Shown: piece by piece, positions 43,699 to 56,400 of the stretch | Position numbering within the stretch: the stretch's first letter is position 1 | Layout: every line of letters starts with the position of its first letter | From: Pleodorina starrii | Taxonomy: Eukaryota; Chlorophyta; Chlorophyceae; Chlamydomonadales; Volvocaceae | Reading direction: 5' to 3' | Length of the DNA: 64,000 nt | Assembly (NCBI GenBank): GCA_030267565.1 | Contig: BRXU01000007.1 | Location: forward strand, 310,001 to 374,000 | Position numbers and translations under genes: made by a program | The notes under the pieces: generated by a model | Databases searched by the model: none | What the model saw: only the letters and a program-made list of their open reading frames with translations | What the model was told of the DNA's origin: nothing

Positions 43699-46600
43699 AT
43701 GGCGCCAGGCTATGGCGGCCACAACAAAGTAGACGTCTTTTGCGACAAGCCCGTGTACTGTGCTGGCGATGTTGTGCAAGGCTACGTGCTTATGACAATC
43801 TTTCAGCCGTTCGCCGCACGCTCCCTGAACGTGGAGGTAGGCCGGGTCATTCTTCAGCGCTGGGTTTTACTTTGATGCATCCCGTTTCAGGTGTTCTCGG
43901 ACTACAAAGTTGGAAGTGAACATCGGCATTATTGAAAAAAGCCTATATGTTGCTGCTGCTGCTTTCATATCAGGTCATTGGGTACGAAAGTGTCCACTGG
44001 CATGAAATCCGGGTAGAAGAGGTTATCGTCTTCGATGGCGTGGACGAAATCATCCGCAAAATTCCGCACAACGCAAGGAAAGATTTTTTCCAGGTATGTG
44101 CTGCCGGACCCGCATCCCGCGTCGTTCGTGGTTTTGTCATGGGGACGCAAGCAAGAGGGGCCGGCCTGTTTTCCCTCGCGTCCCCTCCACCTCCCCGCTT
44201 CGGAAGCCCCATATGAGCATATCACCCAACCGCAACGCCTTCTACGGTCCTCCCTGAAATCCTCCTCCCCGGGTGTGTAATAAAAGTATTGCTGGGTGCT
44301 TGGGTGCGTTCGCCAACGTCGTCGTCTCCATTCCTTCGCTGCCATTTCGTCTTGATTACCCTCTCCACCTCGATCTGCTTTTTCCTCTCCTCCTCCTGCA
44401 ATCTCCCAAACCCCAGGTCGATGTGCCGCTGTATCGTTTTGACGAAAGCCAGCTCCTGGCGCCGGGCCAGTACCAATTCCCCTTCCGCATGCCGCTCCCA
44501 GCCAACCTGCCCGGCAGCTTCCTCTTTGAGGACGAGAGCTATGAGAGCGGAATGGACACCTACGAGAGCGTCGTGTAAGCGGCTAAGCGCGGATCCGCAT
44601 AATGGCGCGAGCCTCTGTCGCAGCGCGCTATCCGTGTGTCTCTGTCTCAGCGTGCTATCCTTGCATATACGGGGCAGTTTCCCCCAGGGGCCTCTCCACC
44701 TCCAGGTGCCGCGCGCCACCGCACTCACCAAGCAACAGCGCAGGCCCTTTTCCCTTTGCTCTTTGCCCTGCGCTCCGAAGTCCCAACCCACCCCCGTAAG
44801 ATACGGCACAGTACCCAGTAGGGCACGCACCTTCAACATCTCTTCCCTGACACGACGGGTCGGCCATCTGTGCCGCCATCTGGTACTCTGCTAGTTCACT
44901 CGCTTTCCTGCCTCCCCCTCCACCCTCCACTGCCGCGCGACGCCTCCCCCGTCCTCCCCGATACCCTCCCCATCTACTGCCGCTTGGTCTCACCGCCCTC
45001 CTGCGGCCCTCTCGCAGTGCCAAGGTGGACTACAAGATCAAGGCCTTTGTGCTTCTAAGCGGTCAGCGGCAGCAGGGCCAGCAACCGCCCCAGCGGCCGT
45101 ATGCGCGCTGCCCCCACATGCACGACAGCCTGGAGGTCGTCGTGCTGCAGCGCCTGGTGCGTCCCCCCTCGGAGCTGACGGCGGAGAGCGTCACGCAGGT
45201 CAGGAGCTGCTGCTGCTTCAGCGCCGGCATGGTGGTGGTGCGGGTGCGCGCGGCCAAGGACTGCTTCGTGGCGGGCGAGACGGCGCAGATGGTGCTCGAG
45301 GTGGGCTTTGCTGCCGGGCTGCCGGGTTGCCGGGCTGCCGGGCTGCCGGGCTGCCGGGCTGCCGGGCTGCCGGGGTGCCGGGCTGCCGGGGTGCTGGGGT
45401 GCGGCTGGAAGAATCGCACCCGGCGGACCTGGTTGGGCGACACGGACGAAGCGGTGGTTGGTGTCCGCCGCCTCCGCTTGCCCGGCTGTGAGCCTCACTG
45501 TGGGGGAAGGGCGGCGTGCCTTCCCTGTTCCTTCCGGCCGCGCCTGCACCAGACGTGCGGCCTCCTCACCAGTGTGTCACTCCCAGCGTTGCTATTTCCA
45601 GCAGTGTCGCTCCCACCCAACCCAAACCCAAACCCAACCCAACCCAACCCAACCCAACCCACCTCAACGCAGATTGAGAACCACACCGACCTGCGCTTTG
45701 ACGATGTGTGGGTGGAGCTGGACCGCATCGTCAGCGTGCGTGCGGCGGGCTGCCGGTACATCTCGGAGGAGAAGCTGCACAAGCAGAGATTCCCGGGTGA
45801 GACCCACCGACAGCAGCAGCAGCTGCACACGGGCAGCAGCTGCTGCAGCGCCCGCAGCCGCACACGGGCAGCAGCAGCCGCAGCAGCTGCACACCGGCGT
45901 GCGCAGCGCCAGGCCAGGCCTGCCCAGCGGCGCCACCCGACACCCGACACGCCTCCAAATCCACCACATGCCACCGGCGCCGCACCATCCCACGCGACTC
46001 CCGCCCCGGTGCATCCCGCACCCAGCCACCTCACACCCGCGCCTTTCCTTCAACCCACCTCAGGTCTTAACCCACCTCGAAACCGCCGCGCCGCGCCCTC
46101 CTTCCCCAGCCCCCCAGCCCTCCTTGCCGGCCAGCACCCCGCACCTCCCCTGCCCTCCCCTGCCCTCCCCTGCCCTCCCCTGCCCTCCCCTGCCCTCCCC
46201 TCCCCTCGCCTTTCATCGCCTTGCCCCATCCACGTCCCACTCCACCTCTCCATTCCGTGTCGACGCAGGCCTTCCCGCCGGCACGAGCTACCTGGGCGAC
46301 CGCGCCAAGACGCTGTGCCTCACCATCCCCCGCGACCTGGAGCCCACCACCCTCTCCCACCTGATCACTTGCTCCTACCGCGTGTGGGTGCAGCTGTCGG
46401 CGGGGCCGTGGAACAGCCACCCGCGCATGCAGCTGCCCATCACCGTCTACGGGCGGCCGCCGGCGCCGCAGGCGCCGCAGGCAGGGATGTACGGCCCTGC
46501 CGCCGCCGCCGCCCCCTTTGGCGGCGGCGCAACGGCGGCCGGGGCGGCGCCTGTGCTGCTCGGGGGAGGGCCGCAGGTGGGTGGGTGGGTGGGTCCAAGT

Positions 46601-47521
46601 TGTGTTTGATGGATTGGCGAGATGGTGGAGGTTGGCTGCTGCGTGCTGCGTGCTGCCTTGTGTTGTGTTTGGTTTGGCAGTGGCCGCTAATTGTGTACAA
46701 GAGTAGGAGCCATCTGCGGAGGTGTGAGGTGGAGGACCCCTCCACATCACACCCAGCGCACGTATGGCGCCTGGATGCCTCGTCGCCTGGACATCTGGAC
46801 ATCTGGACACTTGCATGTTTCTGTCACAGCATTTCTCCGTCCCTTCGCTGCGGTATCTTCATTTTTACCCCCTCTCCTGCCCTTGCCGCTCGGCAATCCT
46901 TCCCGCCCCACTAAAACTCCTCCTCTCGCCGCCTCCGCCTCCACCTGCTCCCTCCAGACCGTCGCGCAAACGGTGGTGGTTAACTTGCCCTGCAACGCGC
47001 TTCCCGGCTACAACGGCCCGCAGCTGCAGCAGCAGCAGCAGCCGGTGTTCCCGGGAGCCCAGGCCGCCTGCTGCCCGCAACCAGCAGCTGGCCAGGATCC
47101 CCTCTACGCCCCCGGACCAGCGGCGACCTTTACTTCTCAGCCAGGCAATCAGGACGGGGCAGGTGTCTCCTTCCTAGCGCCCGCCAATGCGGCGTGTGCG
47201 GCGCCGCCGCCTGCGGCGGCGGCGGCGGCGGCAGCACTGGGTCAACTGCCAACCGCCAACGGTTCGTCGCCCCCGGCAATGGAGCCCGTCATTTCCAAAT
47301 GCGCGCCAGAAGCACCACCACCCGGCACCAGCTGCCAACAACAGCAACCGGTCCAGTCAGACGCCGGTGGATCCACTTTGCCGCCGGCGGGGGGCCTGGC
47401 GGCTGTCGGGTTGCCGCAGCCGCCACAGCCGCCGCAGGTGCAGGTGCAGCCGTCTCTTGGAAACGAGTGGACGGCGGAGGACGGAGTCGTGAACCCGCTG
47501 TTTGCAAAACCGTATGCATAA
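43699..47521 (+). CDS. Arrestin-domain-containing protein, 7 exons
   Basis: Exons: 43699-43836, 43974-44093, 44417-44574, 45018-45300, 45673-45796, 46269-46576, 46958-47521. They give 1695 nt, 564 aa, frame continuous. The arrestin-N fold is visible in exons 1-3: NKVDVFCDKPVYCAGDVVQG, VIGYESVHWHE, QYQFPFRMPLPANLPGSFLF. It continues in exon 4 (VDYKIKAFVLL). The arrestin-C sandwich covers exons 4-6, with CFVAGETAQMVLE, the RVWVQLSAGPWNSHPRMQLP stretch and the terminal PITVYG strand. The last exon is a Gln/Pro/Ala-rich disordered tail of about 190 residues ending NPLFAKPYA; I see no PPxY motif. Family role: adaptors in membrane-protein trafficking and ubiquitination. The algal partner is unknown. 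Confidence 0.85.
44212..44226 (+). repeat. Intron module D, partial copy in arrestin-gene intron 2
   Basis: ATGAGCATATCACCC shares GAGCATATCAC with the copies in BRE1 introns 2 and 11. It is opposite to the gene-strand orientation seen in BRE1 and TIC22. Confidence 0.5.
45308..45402 (+). repeat. 8-bp minisatellite (CTGCCGGG)n in arrestin-gene intron 4
   Basis: About eleven imperfect units of CTGCCGGG, starting almost at the donor (45301). Confidence 0.9.
46145..46205 (+). repeat. 10-bp minisatellite (TGCCCTCCCC)n in arrestin-gene intron 5
   Basis: About six tandem perfect units. Confidence 0.9.
46838..46862 (+). repeat. Intron module B, copy in arrestin-gene intron 6
   Basis: CCGTCCCTTCGCTGCGGTAT followed by CTTCATTTT. 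It is nearly identical to the gene-strand sequence in TLK intron 2 and lies about 100 nt before the acceptor in both. Confidence 0.8.
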
Positions 47522-48606
47522 CTCGATACGAAAGACGCGGTCAGGAGCAGCGGCAAAAGCCTCGGCTTGCAGTCTTGGTGCGTGTCTGCGACTGGTTGAC
47601 GGTTGACTGGTTTACGGTTGACTGGTTGACGGTTGACTGGTTGACGGTCAGTACCGTTTGACGCTCAGCTCCATTTGGGTTGGGCTCGTCGGCGGCCGTT
47701 GGTGGAATACGGAGCAGGGATTGCCGAACGAAGGAAACAGTTTATAAGCAATGGTGATGTTCTGACTACTGTACGAATTGTGATATTCTGCTCGTGGAAT
47801 GTGTTAATGCAGTGACAGGGGGAGGGGCGATTATTGCGAGTTTGGGTTTTATTGTTGGCCCCGTTGTTGGGGCACTGCTGTGTCGCTCGACGCTTGAATT
47901 GCGCGTGTTACCGGAACACGCGTGGGCAGCAAGTCTTCAGCCTGGCGACCGCTGTATTATTAAGCATAGCCTCTTATTCAATAATTGCGACGCTTGTGGA
48001 CCTCAAATGTATTCGATTTGTCCCGGGGGCCGCGGGAGTCTCGCACATTACCGCGCTCCTGTACGGCACCGATACGCGCACAGTTGCCGTACCGCGGGAC
48101 CGGAAGCAAGCAAGGTGCACGGCGATCTACGCTTGCCGACTCTGCGCGATAAGTTGGGATTGCTTGCCATTCAAATAAGCAACACGCTGCCGCCCTTGTT
48201 TCCGTAGTTGTGCATGCGTTTCCGTACTTGTGCATGCGAGGTGGGCGACGTGAAAATGCTTGCAAGCAATGTGACCGTACCGGTAGGTGGGGCGTTTGTT
48301 CATTCGTGGCTTGGGAGGGTCATGTCACAGGTTTCTGGCTTTGTTCATTCCTTTTTACCAAGCGCCGTACTGGGACCGTTGACCGTTGCGAGTGGTGTCG
48401 GATACCGCATTTGGTATGGACACGTGATAACCGGCAAGCAATCGGGTTTTGATACGGGCTTCCGACGCAACTTTGTACCCAGCTGGCATACCGGTAATGG
48501 CCTGGATATGGCTTTGCGCTCTCTGGCGATAGTGACAGCGAATTATCGCCACTGTGGGGTTCGGAGAGTTGCTTGTGGCTCCCAGCACTGATGATCGTTA
48601 CGATCT

Positions 48607-48934
48607 TGTCACGACACACTGCGTAATTGACACAGCGTGTCGAAAGCCTGGATTGTACGATCTACATCAGGGAACCCCGCCATCGTCAAGGATGGGGGAA
48701 CGCCGCGGAATCTACTCCGGAAGACGGGATCTGAGTGCCGTCACTCCGGCGATCACTGCCTGAGCGGGAGTTGAGTGCCGCTCGTGATCCAAGTACGGCA
48801 GGATCCCTAAGCCCGGGTACGATAGAAAGGCCCGATCAGGCCTGCCCAACAAGCTCGAGTCACCTTTACCAGTCTGCAGATCGATTGCAGTTTCCCAGGC
48901 CGCATGATTGCCAGAAACGCAGTGTGTCATGACA
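48607..48934. mobile_element. Candidate MITE with TGTCACGACACACTGCGT ends, 328 bp
   Basis: The first 18 bases (48607-48624) match the complement of the last 18 (48917-48934) at 17 of 18 positions. The flanks ATCT/ATCC match at 3 of 4. No ORF of transposase character. The left 34 bases recur with three mismatches at 60903-60936. The superfamily cannot be named from the ends alone. Confidence 0.65.
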
Positions 48935-49050
48935 ATCCTGTGCGGTGTGCAGGACTAGAATGGGGGGCGGCCGGGCTGATTACCGCTTTCCAGGTGTGTG
49001 AAGGGTTGATGATTGGTTGATTGATTGATTACCAAGGTCCGGTACTGTTG

Positions 49051-49055
49051 TTACA
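49051..49055 (-). terminator. Candidate poly(A) signal TGTAA for TLK
   Basis: About 480 bases past the TLK stop. Confidence 0.4.
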
Positions 49056-49533
49056 GAGAAAACAAAGATTTGATGTATCGGCGCTCCTGTAAATTTGCTC
49101 CCTTGCTGTAATGTAACTGCCGTGATGCCGAGCTCAAGTGCCCCTGGGGGACCCGAGCACCGTCACCCGCACGATTCTTGAGGGGAGCAGCCGCAACGAC
49201 AATACGGTACCACCTGCCCAACGTGGCTTGGCCCGTCCTTGACTGGCTACACGCTGCGGGTTTATAAGTACATATAGACTTGGCCAAAGATCAAAGCTGC
49301 AGCGGAACGCACTGTCGTTGCCGTTCAGTGCGGCGGCCTGGATTGAGGCGGAGGAGCAGCGTCATCTGCAGGCGGCAGCTTCCCCCTCGCACGGCCCGCA
49401 CCCACGCGCACCCACGCCAGCAGAGAGCAGACCGGGACGGGGCGACGGGTGCCGTGTGCGAGGTCCCGACGACGGTCCACCGAGCGACCCACGGGTCATC
49501 TTCCCCCCCTTCAGTGATCACCGACCACCGCAG

Positions 49534-52500
49534 TCATCGCCGGCCGCCGCCCACCACCGCAGCCAGCCCCGCACTCAAACCACCGCTGCTGCTGCTGCCA
49601 CCACCACCAGCCGCGCCCGCGCCTGCAGCCGCCGCTGCAGTACCACCTGCCGCTGTCGTACAGCCGGTGAGGTACGGATCCGTCGCCGCCGCCTCAACGT
49701 CTGGGCGGGCGTCTTGGTGCCAGGACAGGCAGCGACGGATGAAGTCCTTGGCCTCGGCGCTCACCTGCGGCGTTATGTTGCGTTATGTCACGGTACGTCA
49801 TGTTCCGTAAGGCTACGTTACGATGCGGGGATGTTGTGTTCCGTGAGGTTACGTTCCTCTTCCCCATCGTGAGGCAACAGGAACAACAGCCGGTGTGGCG
49901 TTGTGATGGGACGAGGTAGGCTTCAAAACGCTAAAACCCCCAAAACCGTTCACCCACGTCGCTTCAGTTAATCCGCAGCTTTTTGCAAACCCCAACAGCC
50001 CCCCACAACCCCCCCCCCCACGAAATCCCCAAAGCCCCACACTCGCGTGCGCCGTGTCACCTACCGCCGGCCTCGAGGGGAACTCCACCTCCCGGGGTAC
50101 CGCCATGACCCTCTCCCGCAGCATCTGTTCCTGACTCATCGCCTCGCCGTACGGCTTTTTGCCGTACAGCATGCCGTAGAAGATGACACCCGCGGACCAC
50201 ACGTCCAGCTGCGAGGGGCAGACGGGTGGAGAACATTAAGAGACGAAGCGCCATTATCAGCAGCGAGAGGGAGATAACAGGGAGGGGTTAGCAACAGGCG
50301 AAGCGCAGCGAGGGAGCGGAGGCGGCGTTGGCGAACGGAAGAGGATGGGGGAGGCGGGAAGCCGGAGGGTTCGCCAAAAGCACCTCACCCCGCCTGCAAC
50401 CCTCTGCACACACACTTACACATCCTGATCCAATCAGTGCCTCACCCTGTTTAAATCTGCGGCCGGCCCTTCACGCCCCACCTCACCCCATCACCTCACC
50501 CCACGCCCCTGCCACCGCCTCGGCACACCCCCAACCGCACCTCAGCGGCCGGCACGCACGCACCCGGGCCCAACCGCCCCAACCTCTGTTGCCACTGCCC
50601 CACCTTGTTCGATATGCGCGGCGGTGCGGGTCCCCCCGTCTCGAACGCCTCCGGAGGGAGGTACCAGTAGGTCCCCGCCCCCTGACTGGTCAGCTCGATA
50701 CCCGCCAGTGTCTGACCCTCCGACACTTGCTGCGGGAGGACAGAGAGAAGGGGCACATAGGGGGAGTTTGAAGAGTGAATTTGCAACATAGGGGGAGGGG
50801 AGGGATGGACGCGGGGGCGCGAAGCCAAACAGGAACGGCGGTGGAGGTGGTGGTGGTGGTGGTGAGCAAGGGAGGCAGTGGAGAGGAAGGGTAAGCGGAA
50901 CTCACACACCGGAATGCTAGGGGGGTCAGTCCACGTGGCCCACACTGCCCGCCCCACGCCCACGTGCCCCCCGGATACCCAAGGTCACCAAGTGGATTGC
51001 CACGCTGAAGTTTTCCTTTCATGGCCCTCCCTCCCCTTCTTCCTCTCCTCCCTCCCCTTCTTCCCCTCCACCTTCCCCTTCTTCCCCTCCGCCTCTTGCC
51101 CTTCTTCCTCTCCGCCTCTTTCCCGGACAGCTCTTCCCACCTTGCTCAGTCCAAAGTCGGTGATCTTGGCCTGCCCCACCGCATCAAATAGGATGTTGGC
51201 GGGCTTCAGATCGTAGTGGATGACCCGGCGGGAGGCCAGGTAGCGCAGGCCGGAGAAGATCTGGGACATGAGGCAGCGGGCCTCGCGCTCTGGGAGCGTC
51301 TGTTGGGTGCGTGTGGATGAAGGCCGGGGAGCGTTGGTGGTGAAGGTGTGGGTGAGTGGGGGCGGGGCGGGAGGGGATGGGGGTGAGGTGAGAATCGGGA
51401 AGCGTCTGTCTGGGTCGTGTCGGAAAAGGGGGCGAGGAAGGGCAGGGAAGGGGAATCAGGCAGTGCGTCGTATTCGCAGTTTCGCCCCCCAAGCAGTTCA
51501 TTTTGCTCTTGCTTTCGCTCTACCCTGGGCCCGCCCGCAACCCCCCCACCCAGCCACCCACCCCCGCCAGCCCGTCCCAGCCGTCTCCGCTGCGGTATCC
51601 TCTTCCTTACCTCCCACCCACCCCCACCCCCCCACCCTACCCGGTGTTCCCTGAGCAGTCCGTCCAGATCTCCGCCCTCACAAAGCTCCAGGACGGTGGC
51701 GAATGTGTCCAGATCGATCTCCAACACATCGAGCAGAGCCACCACCGCGGGGTGGCGCAGACTGGAGAGGGAGGCCGGAGGGGAGGGTGGAGGAGGGAGG
51801 GAGGGAGAGGGAGGGAGAGGGAGGTGGAGGGGAGGAAGCGGGAGCGGCGGGGGGCCCGCGTTCAGTGGCCGCGACCGCCGGGGTGGGGTTCGTGCAAGTC
51901 GCGGCAGGAAGCAGTGCGCGCAGGGACGGGGCGAGGGACAGGAAGGGCGGGGCGGAAGCGTTAGCGACCCGCGCTGGTTGGGTGAGTTGGGGTTGGGGTG
52001 TTGGGGTGAGTTGGGGTTGGGGTTGGGGGGGTGGGGTGTTGCGGTGAGTTGGGGTGAGAGCAAGGCTTGAGCTAACAGTGCACACACACGCGTGCGGGCG
52101 ACCTTACCCAAACACATGCACGCACGCACGCACACGTGGGATCGTATTTAATGCATTCCTAGTTTCCTACCCACCTGCGGTGAATGTCGTACTCCCGTAT
52201 TGCGTGCCGTACATAGCTCTCCTTCTTGACTGACGGCCAGCCGGGTGTGAGCGCGTGGATCTTGACGCACACCGGACGAGCCTCGGCCAGGTCGTACGCC
52301 TGCGGGACGATGCCGTACAACGGGTGCGCCGTCAGACGTGTGAGGATTGTCGTTACCGGTGCAGGGCAGGCAGGGCAGGGCTGGTGGCAGGGCTGGTGGC
52401 AGGGCAGGGCTGGGGAAGGCAGGCAGGGCTGGTGCTGCTCCGAAACCCCCCCTCTACCCTCTACCCCCCCATACTCTTCCCACCTTGAACACCTCGCTGA

Positions 52501-53425
52501 AGCCGCCCTTGCCCAGCAGGTTCATCAGCACGTAGCGGGGCCGACCCTCGGGTCCGGGCCGGTCGGGCAGCACGGGCCAGCGGCCGAAGCGGGAGGCGTC
52601 CTCCTCACGGGACAGCTTCACGGCGCGGATCTGAGAGGGAGGAGGGAGGGGGGGAGGAGAAAGGAGGGAGGGAGGGGCGGGTAGGGAGGGAGGGGCAGGG
52701 CGCGGGTGTAGAGAGGGGGTAGTACAGTATACAGATGAGGTCGCAGCGATGGGGCGGGGCCAAGAAGCAAGAGGTGAACCCAGACCCGGAGGCACTAAGG
52801 CCGAAATCGAGGGGCTACGACCGCGCCGCCGCTGGATCAACTCAAAAAGAACAATATGTTTTCCCTCCCCCTCCCCCTCCCTCAAACCCCATACCCAACC
52901 TCCCACCTGTTTGAATTTCTCCCGGTTCAGCCGCTCCTCCTCCTCCCGGACTGACTCCTCCTCGCGCTTCAGCACCGCCAGACGGGTCTGCGGGACAGAC
53001 AGACAGAAGGCCGGGGTTGCGACCAAGGTAGGTGCTTGACGGTTGCTGTATGGCTGGCAGTTGGTCGCGGCGGTTGGTCGCGGCGGTTGACAACCAACGA
53101 ACCCAACGACGGCCGCCAGGACTTCCAAGGCGCTTAGTCAGGCGGCCCGGGCTCCAGGGAGGGCAAAGCACGCTCCCCAGGCCATGTCCCGGCCACGACG
53201 TGAAGCAGTCTGGAAGTTGGGCACACTACACCAATTCACGAGGTGACCCACCGACCCGCTGACCCACCGACCGACCCATGGGTCACGGCCCATGGGGCAC
53301 TCACCTTGTACACCTCGTCCGCGGCGACGAAATCCAGCCCGCTCATGTACGACACGTACTGCTGTGCGGCACCCGAGTTGGACTCCTCGCCGGCGCCACC
53401 CGGCAGCGCCGCCGCCGCCGCGGCA

Positions 53426-53456
<31 letters not shown>

Positions 53457-56400
53457 TGCCGGCGCCGCGGGCGCCCGAGGGCGGCGGCGCGAGCCTCTTT
53501 CTGAGGAGCTGCTCGGAAGGGCGCGGCAACGGCAAAATGGACGGGAAAGATGGAAAGAAAGATACGAAGCAACCAAAGAAGGAAGAAAGAAACATAGAAA
53601 GAGCAGGAACACGTACGGGAACGCGAGCTACGCAGGGCGGTTTTGGGTTGCGAATGACGCCCATACTGTCTGTCGTACTGCCGTACCCATGTACAGCAGT
53701 AAATACTGCCGTACAGACTGCGCCGCCGTCTAAATTAATAATAAATACCTTTTGCGCCGCCAGAACCTCCTCCTTGGCCGCCGTGATGGCCGCCCTCCGT
53801 GCCGCCAGCTGCTGGAAAGCGGTGCCATCCTCCCAAACCTAAGGGGGGGGGGCGTTAGGTTGAAGAGTGTGCGTGAAGGGTGTGTATTTGCATCGTGTGC
53901 GTGTGGGCATGTGCGTGCGTGCATGTGTGTTGTGGTTGTTGTGGTTGCAGTGGGCTCCCGACTCGTGCTCCCGGGCTTTATGTGTGCTCCCGGGCTCCCT
54001 TCCTTTCCCCCTTATAAACACCCAAGTCCCACCCAAGTCATAGGTTACCCGCTCACCTCCGCCACCTCCGCCATCTGCACGGGGAGCCTCCGTTCCTCCC
54101 CTCTGTCATCTTCTTGTATAACCCTCCCCCCGCCCCGCAGTGCCCCCTCCCTGGACTTCCTTCCTCGCCCGCCCCCCCCCCCCCAGGCTGCCCGCTCACC
54201 TCCGCCATCTGCATGGGCCCAGTTCGCACCAGATTGAGACCCCCCAGTCGGGCCGAGTTGGAGCTCAGCTGACTGCGACTCAGATCGCGCTCCAACCGGG
54301 CGGACGACTGAGGGGGCGGGTCGGTAGTCGGGTGCGAACGAAGAAAGCGCAGCGGCGGGGGTGGTTGGGGTGGGGTGGGGTAGCTGAAGGGGGGCAGCTG
54401 AAAAACGCGCACCCACACATGCACCCTTCCGCAACTCGACGGCCCCCGTCACGCCAGGGGCAGTCGCTGTATTTGATAATGTTGCTGGTATTGAGCCGCA
54501 ATCTGGCGTGGAAACTATAGGTAGTGGCGGCACGATAGGCGCTTGCGAAGGGCCAAGCCAGGCCGGCTCTCATGGAACTTCCCGTCCTCGTCCACAGCCC
54601 TGCACAGCTCCGTAGACAGTACCCAACTGAATCACAACACACCCCGTGATGGGTCCCCCTCCTCGAGGGGGAGGACACGCAGCACACCCCCAACCACCCC
54701 GTGCCCTCCATCCCTCCGCCCTCCCGCTCCGAAACCATCCTCACCTGCACCAGCCGCGTCAGCTCCCCCCGGTACCTCCCCTCCCGCTCCGAAGCCGCGC
54801 GGGCGGCCTCCCCGGCCTCAGACGACCAGCGGGCAGCCTCGGCGGCACTTGCGGCCTGAGATGTGGAGTTTGGGTCACAGCGGACGGGCGGCGCCATTGT
54901 CTCCATCCCGTCCGATGTTTTGAGCCCCACCGCCCCTAAAAAACCCTTAAAAACCCCCCCACCCTCCCTCCTCGTCCGACCCGTAGCGCCTTCGGCCCAT
55001 ACGGGCCCTCCGCCCCTAAAACCAGCCTAAACCGCAATCAAATACATCACCCCCTAACCTGCACAGCCTCCAGAGCCGCTCGCGCCGCCGCCTCCCCCGC
55101 TAGCGCCTGCTGTAGGGCCGCGTCCTGCGACCTGTGTGCGACGCGACGCGGGCATGTACGACGTCACGGCAAGGCAGTACGACAGATGGGCGTCAGGAGC
55201 GAAAGGATGACAAAAGGAGGGGGGCGTTGGACACGTGGGGGGAGAGACGCAGGAGGCGCGGGCGGGTATGGGCGGGTGTAAACACTCCCCCACCAAACTC
55301 CCGAAACCCCCAAATTTTCCCACCCCGCCACCCCGGACGTGCACCTGAGCTTGTCCTGCAGTGCCGCCGCCTCCAGGCAGCGCGCCTGCAGTACGACAAT
55401 GTACGACCAGCGCAGCCGCGGGGGTTGGTTGGCGGTGGCGGTAGTGGCGGTGGCGGTAGTGGCGATGGCGGTAGTGGCGGGTAGTGGCGGTGGCAGTGGC
55501 GCAGTAAGGAAGGTTTAATTAATTACTAAAAGGTTTAAAGGGTTTAATTAATAAGGAGGTACTGGCTACGCTGCTTGGACTGCAGCAGCGGTAGCAGCAG
55601 TAGCAATAGCTACAGAAGCAGTAGCAGCTCGATCACCTCGAAAACCTCAACCCCCGGAAACCCAAACCTTTCCCCACCCCCCAGAAAGGCCGATTCTCCG
55701 TTGCCGTTGCCATGTCGCCTCCTCCCCTTCCCTTGCCCCCTCCTCCCTTACCTCCACCTCCCTCCGCAGCCGCTCGATCTCCGCCCCCGCCGCCGCCTGC
55801 CGGGCCGCCATGGCGCTCTGAACTTGCATCACCTGGGCCTGACAGACAGACGTACCCACCCCGGTTGGGGGGCGGTTGGGGCGGTTGGGGTGTATGTGTG
55901 TAAGAAGAAAGACACCGCAGAATAAAGATACCGCAGCGAAGGGACGGAATGGACAGGAGAGGGAAATGTGGGGAGGGTGAGGGTTGGTGAGGGACATGGA
56001 ACCGCAGCAATGGGGGGGAAGGGAGGAAGGGTTGGTGAGGGGAACGGGAGGGGGCGAAGGGGGTGAGGACCTGCATCATCCTTGGCAGTGGGCTCACTGC
56101 GGCTTGGCTCTGCGGGGACAGCACACGTTCAGCCGAGGAAGCACACGTTCGAGGAAGCCGGAGCGGGAGGGAGTGTGCGTGATCCAAGTTGTGTCACAAC
56201 AAGTCACAACAAGACCGGACCAGACCAGACCAAACCCTAAAACCCTAAGACCAGACCAGACCAGACCACAACGTTCACGTGGGCCGCAAGCCTCCCCGCG
56301 GAACACTCGACACGCCAACATGCCGTACACACCACCACCACCACCACCCCTCTCCCGCCACCACACGCGGGCCCCCAGATGTAGTACTAGTGGTGGTGGT

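Larger units (their letters stand above)
47522..49533. other. Intergenic between two convergent genes, contains a MITE
   Basis: No CDS. Positions 47590-47650 hold about four imperfect copies of GGTTGACTGGTTGAC. A 328-bp inverted-repeat element lies at 48607-48934. The right part should be the TLK 3' UTR. Confidence 0.55.

Noticed and set aside
43837..43973. Extra arrestin-gene exon GTGTTCTCGGACTAC
   Set aside because: It would break the frame; exon 1 joins directly to VIGYESVHWHE as in other arrestins.
45025..46914. 629-codon ORF reading through arrestin-gene exons 4-6 and their introns
   Set aside because: The introns have good splice sites and the true exons in several frames recreate the arrestin fold; the read-through consists of minisatellite and Pro/Thr filler.
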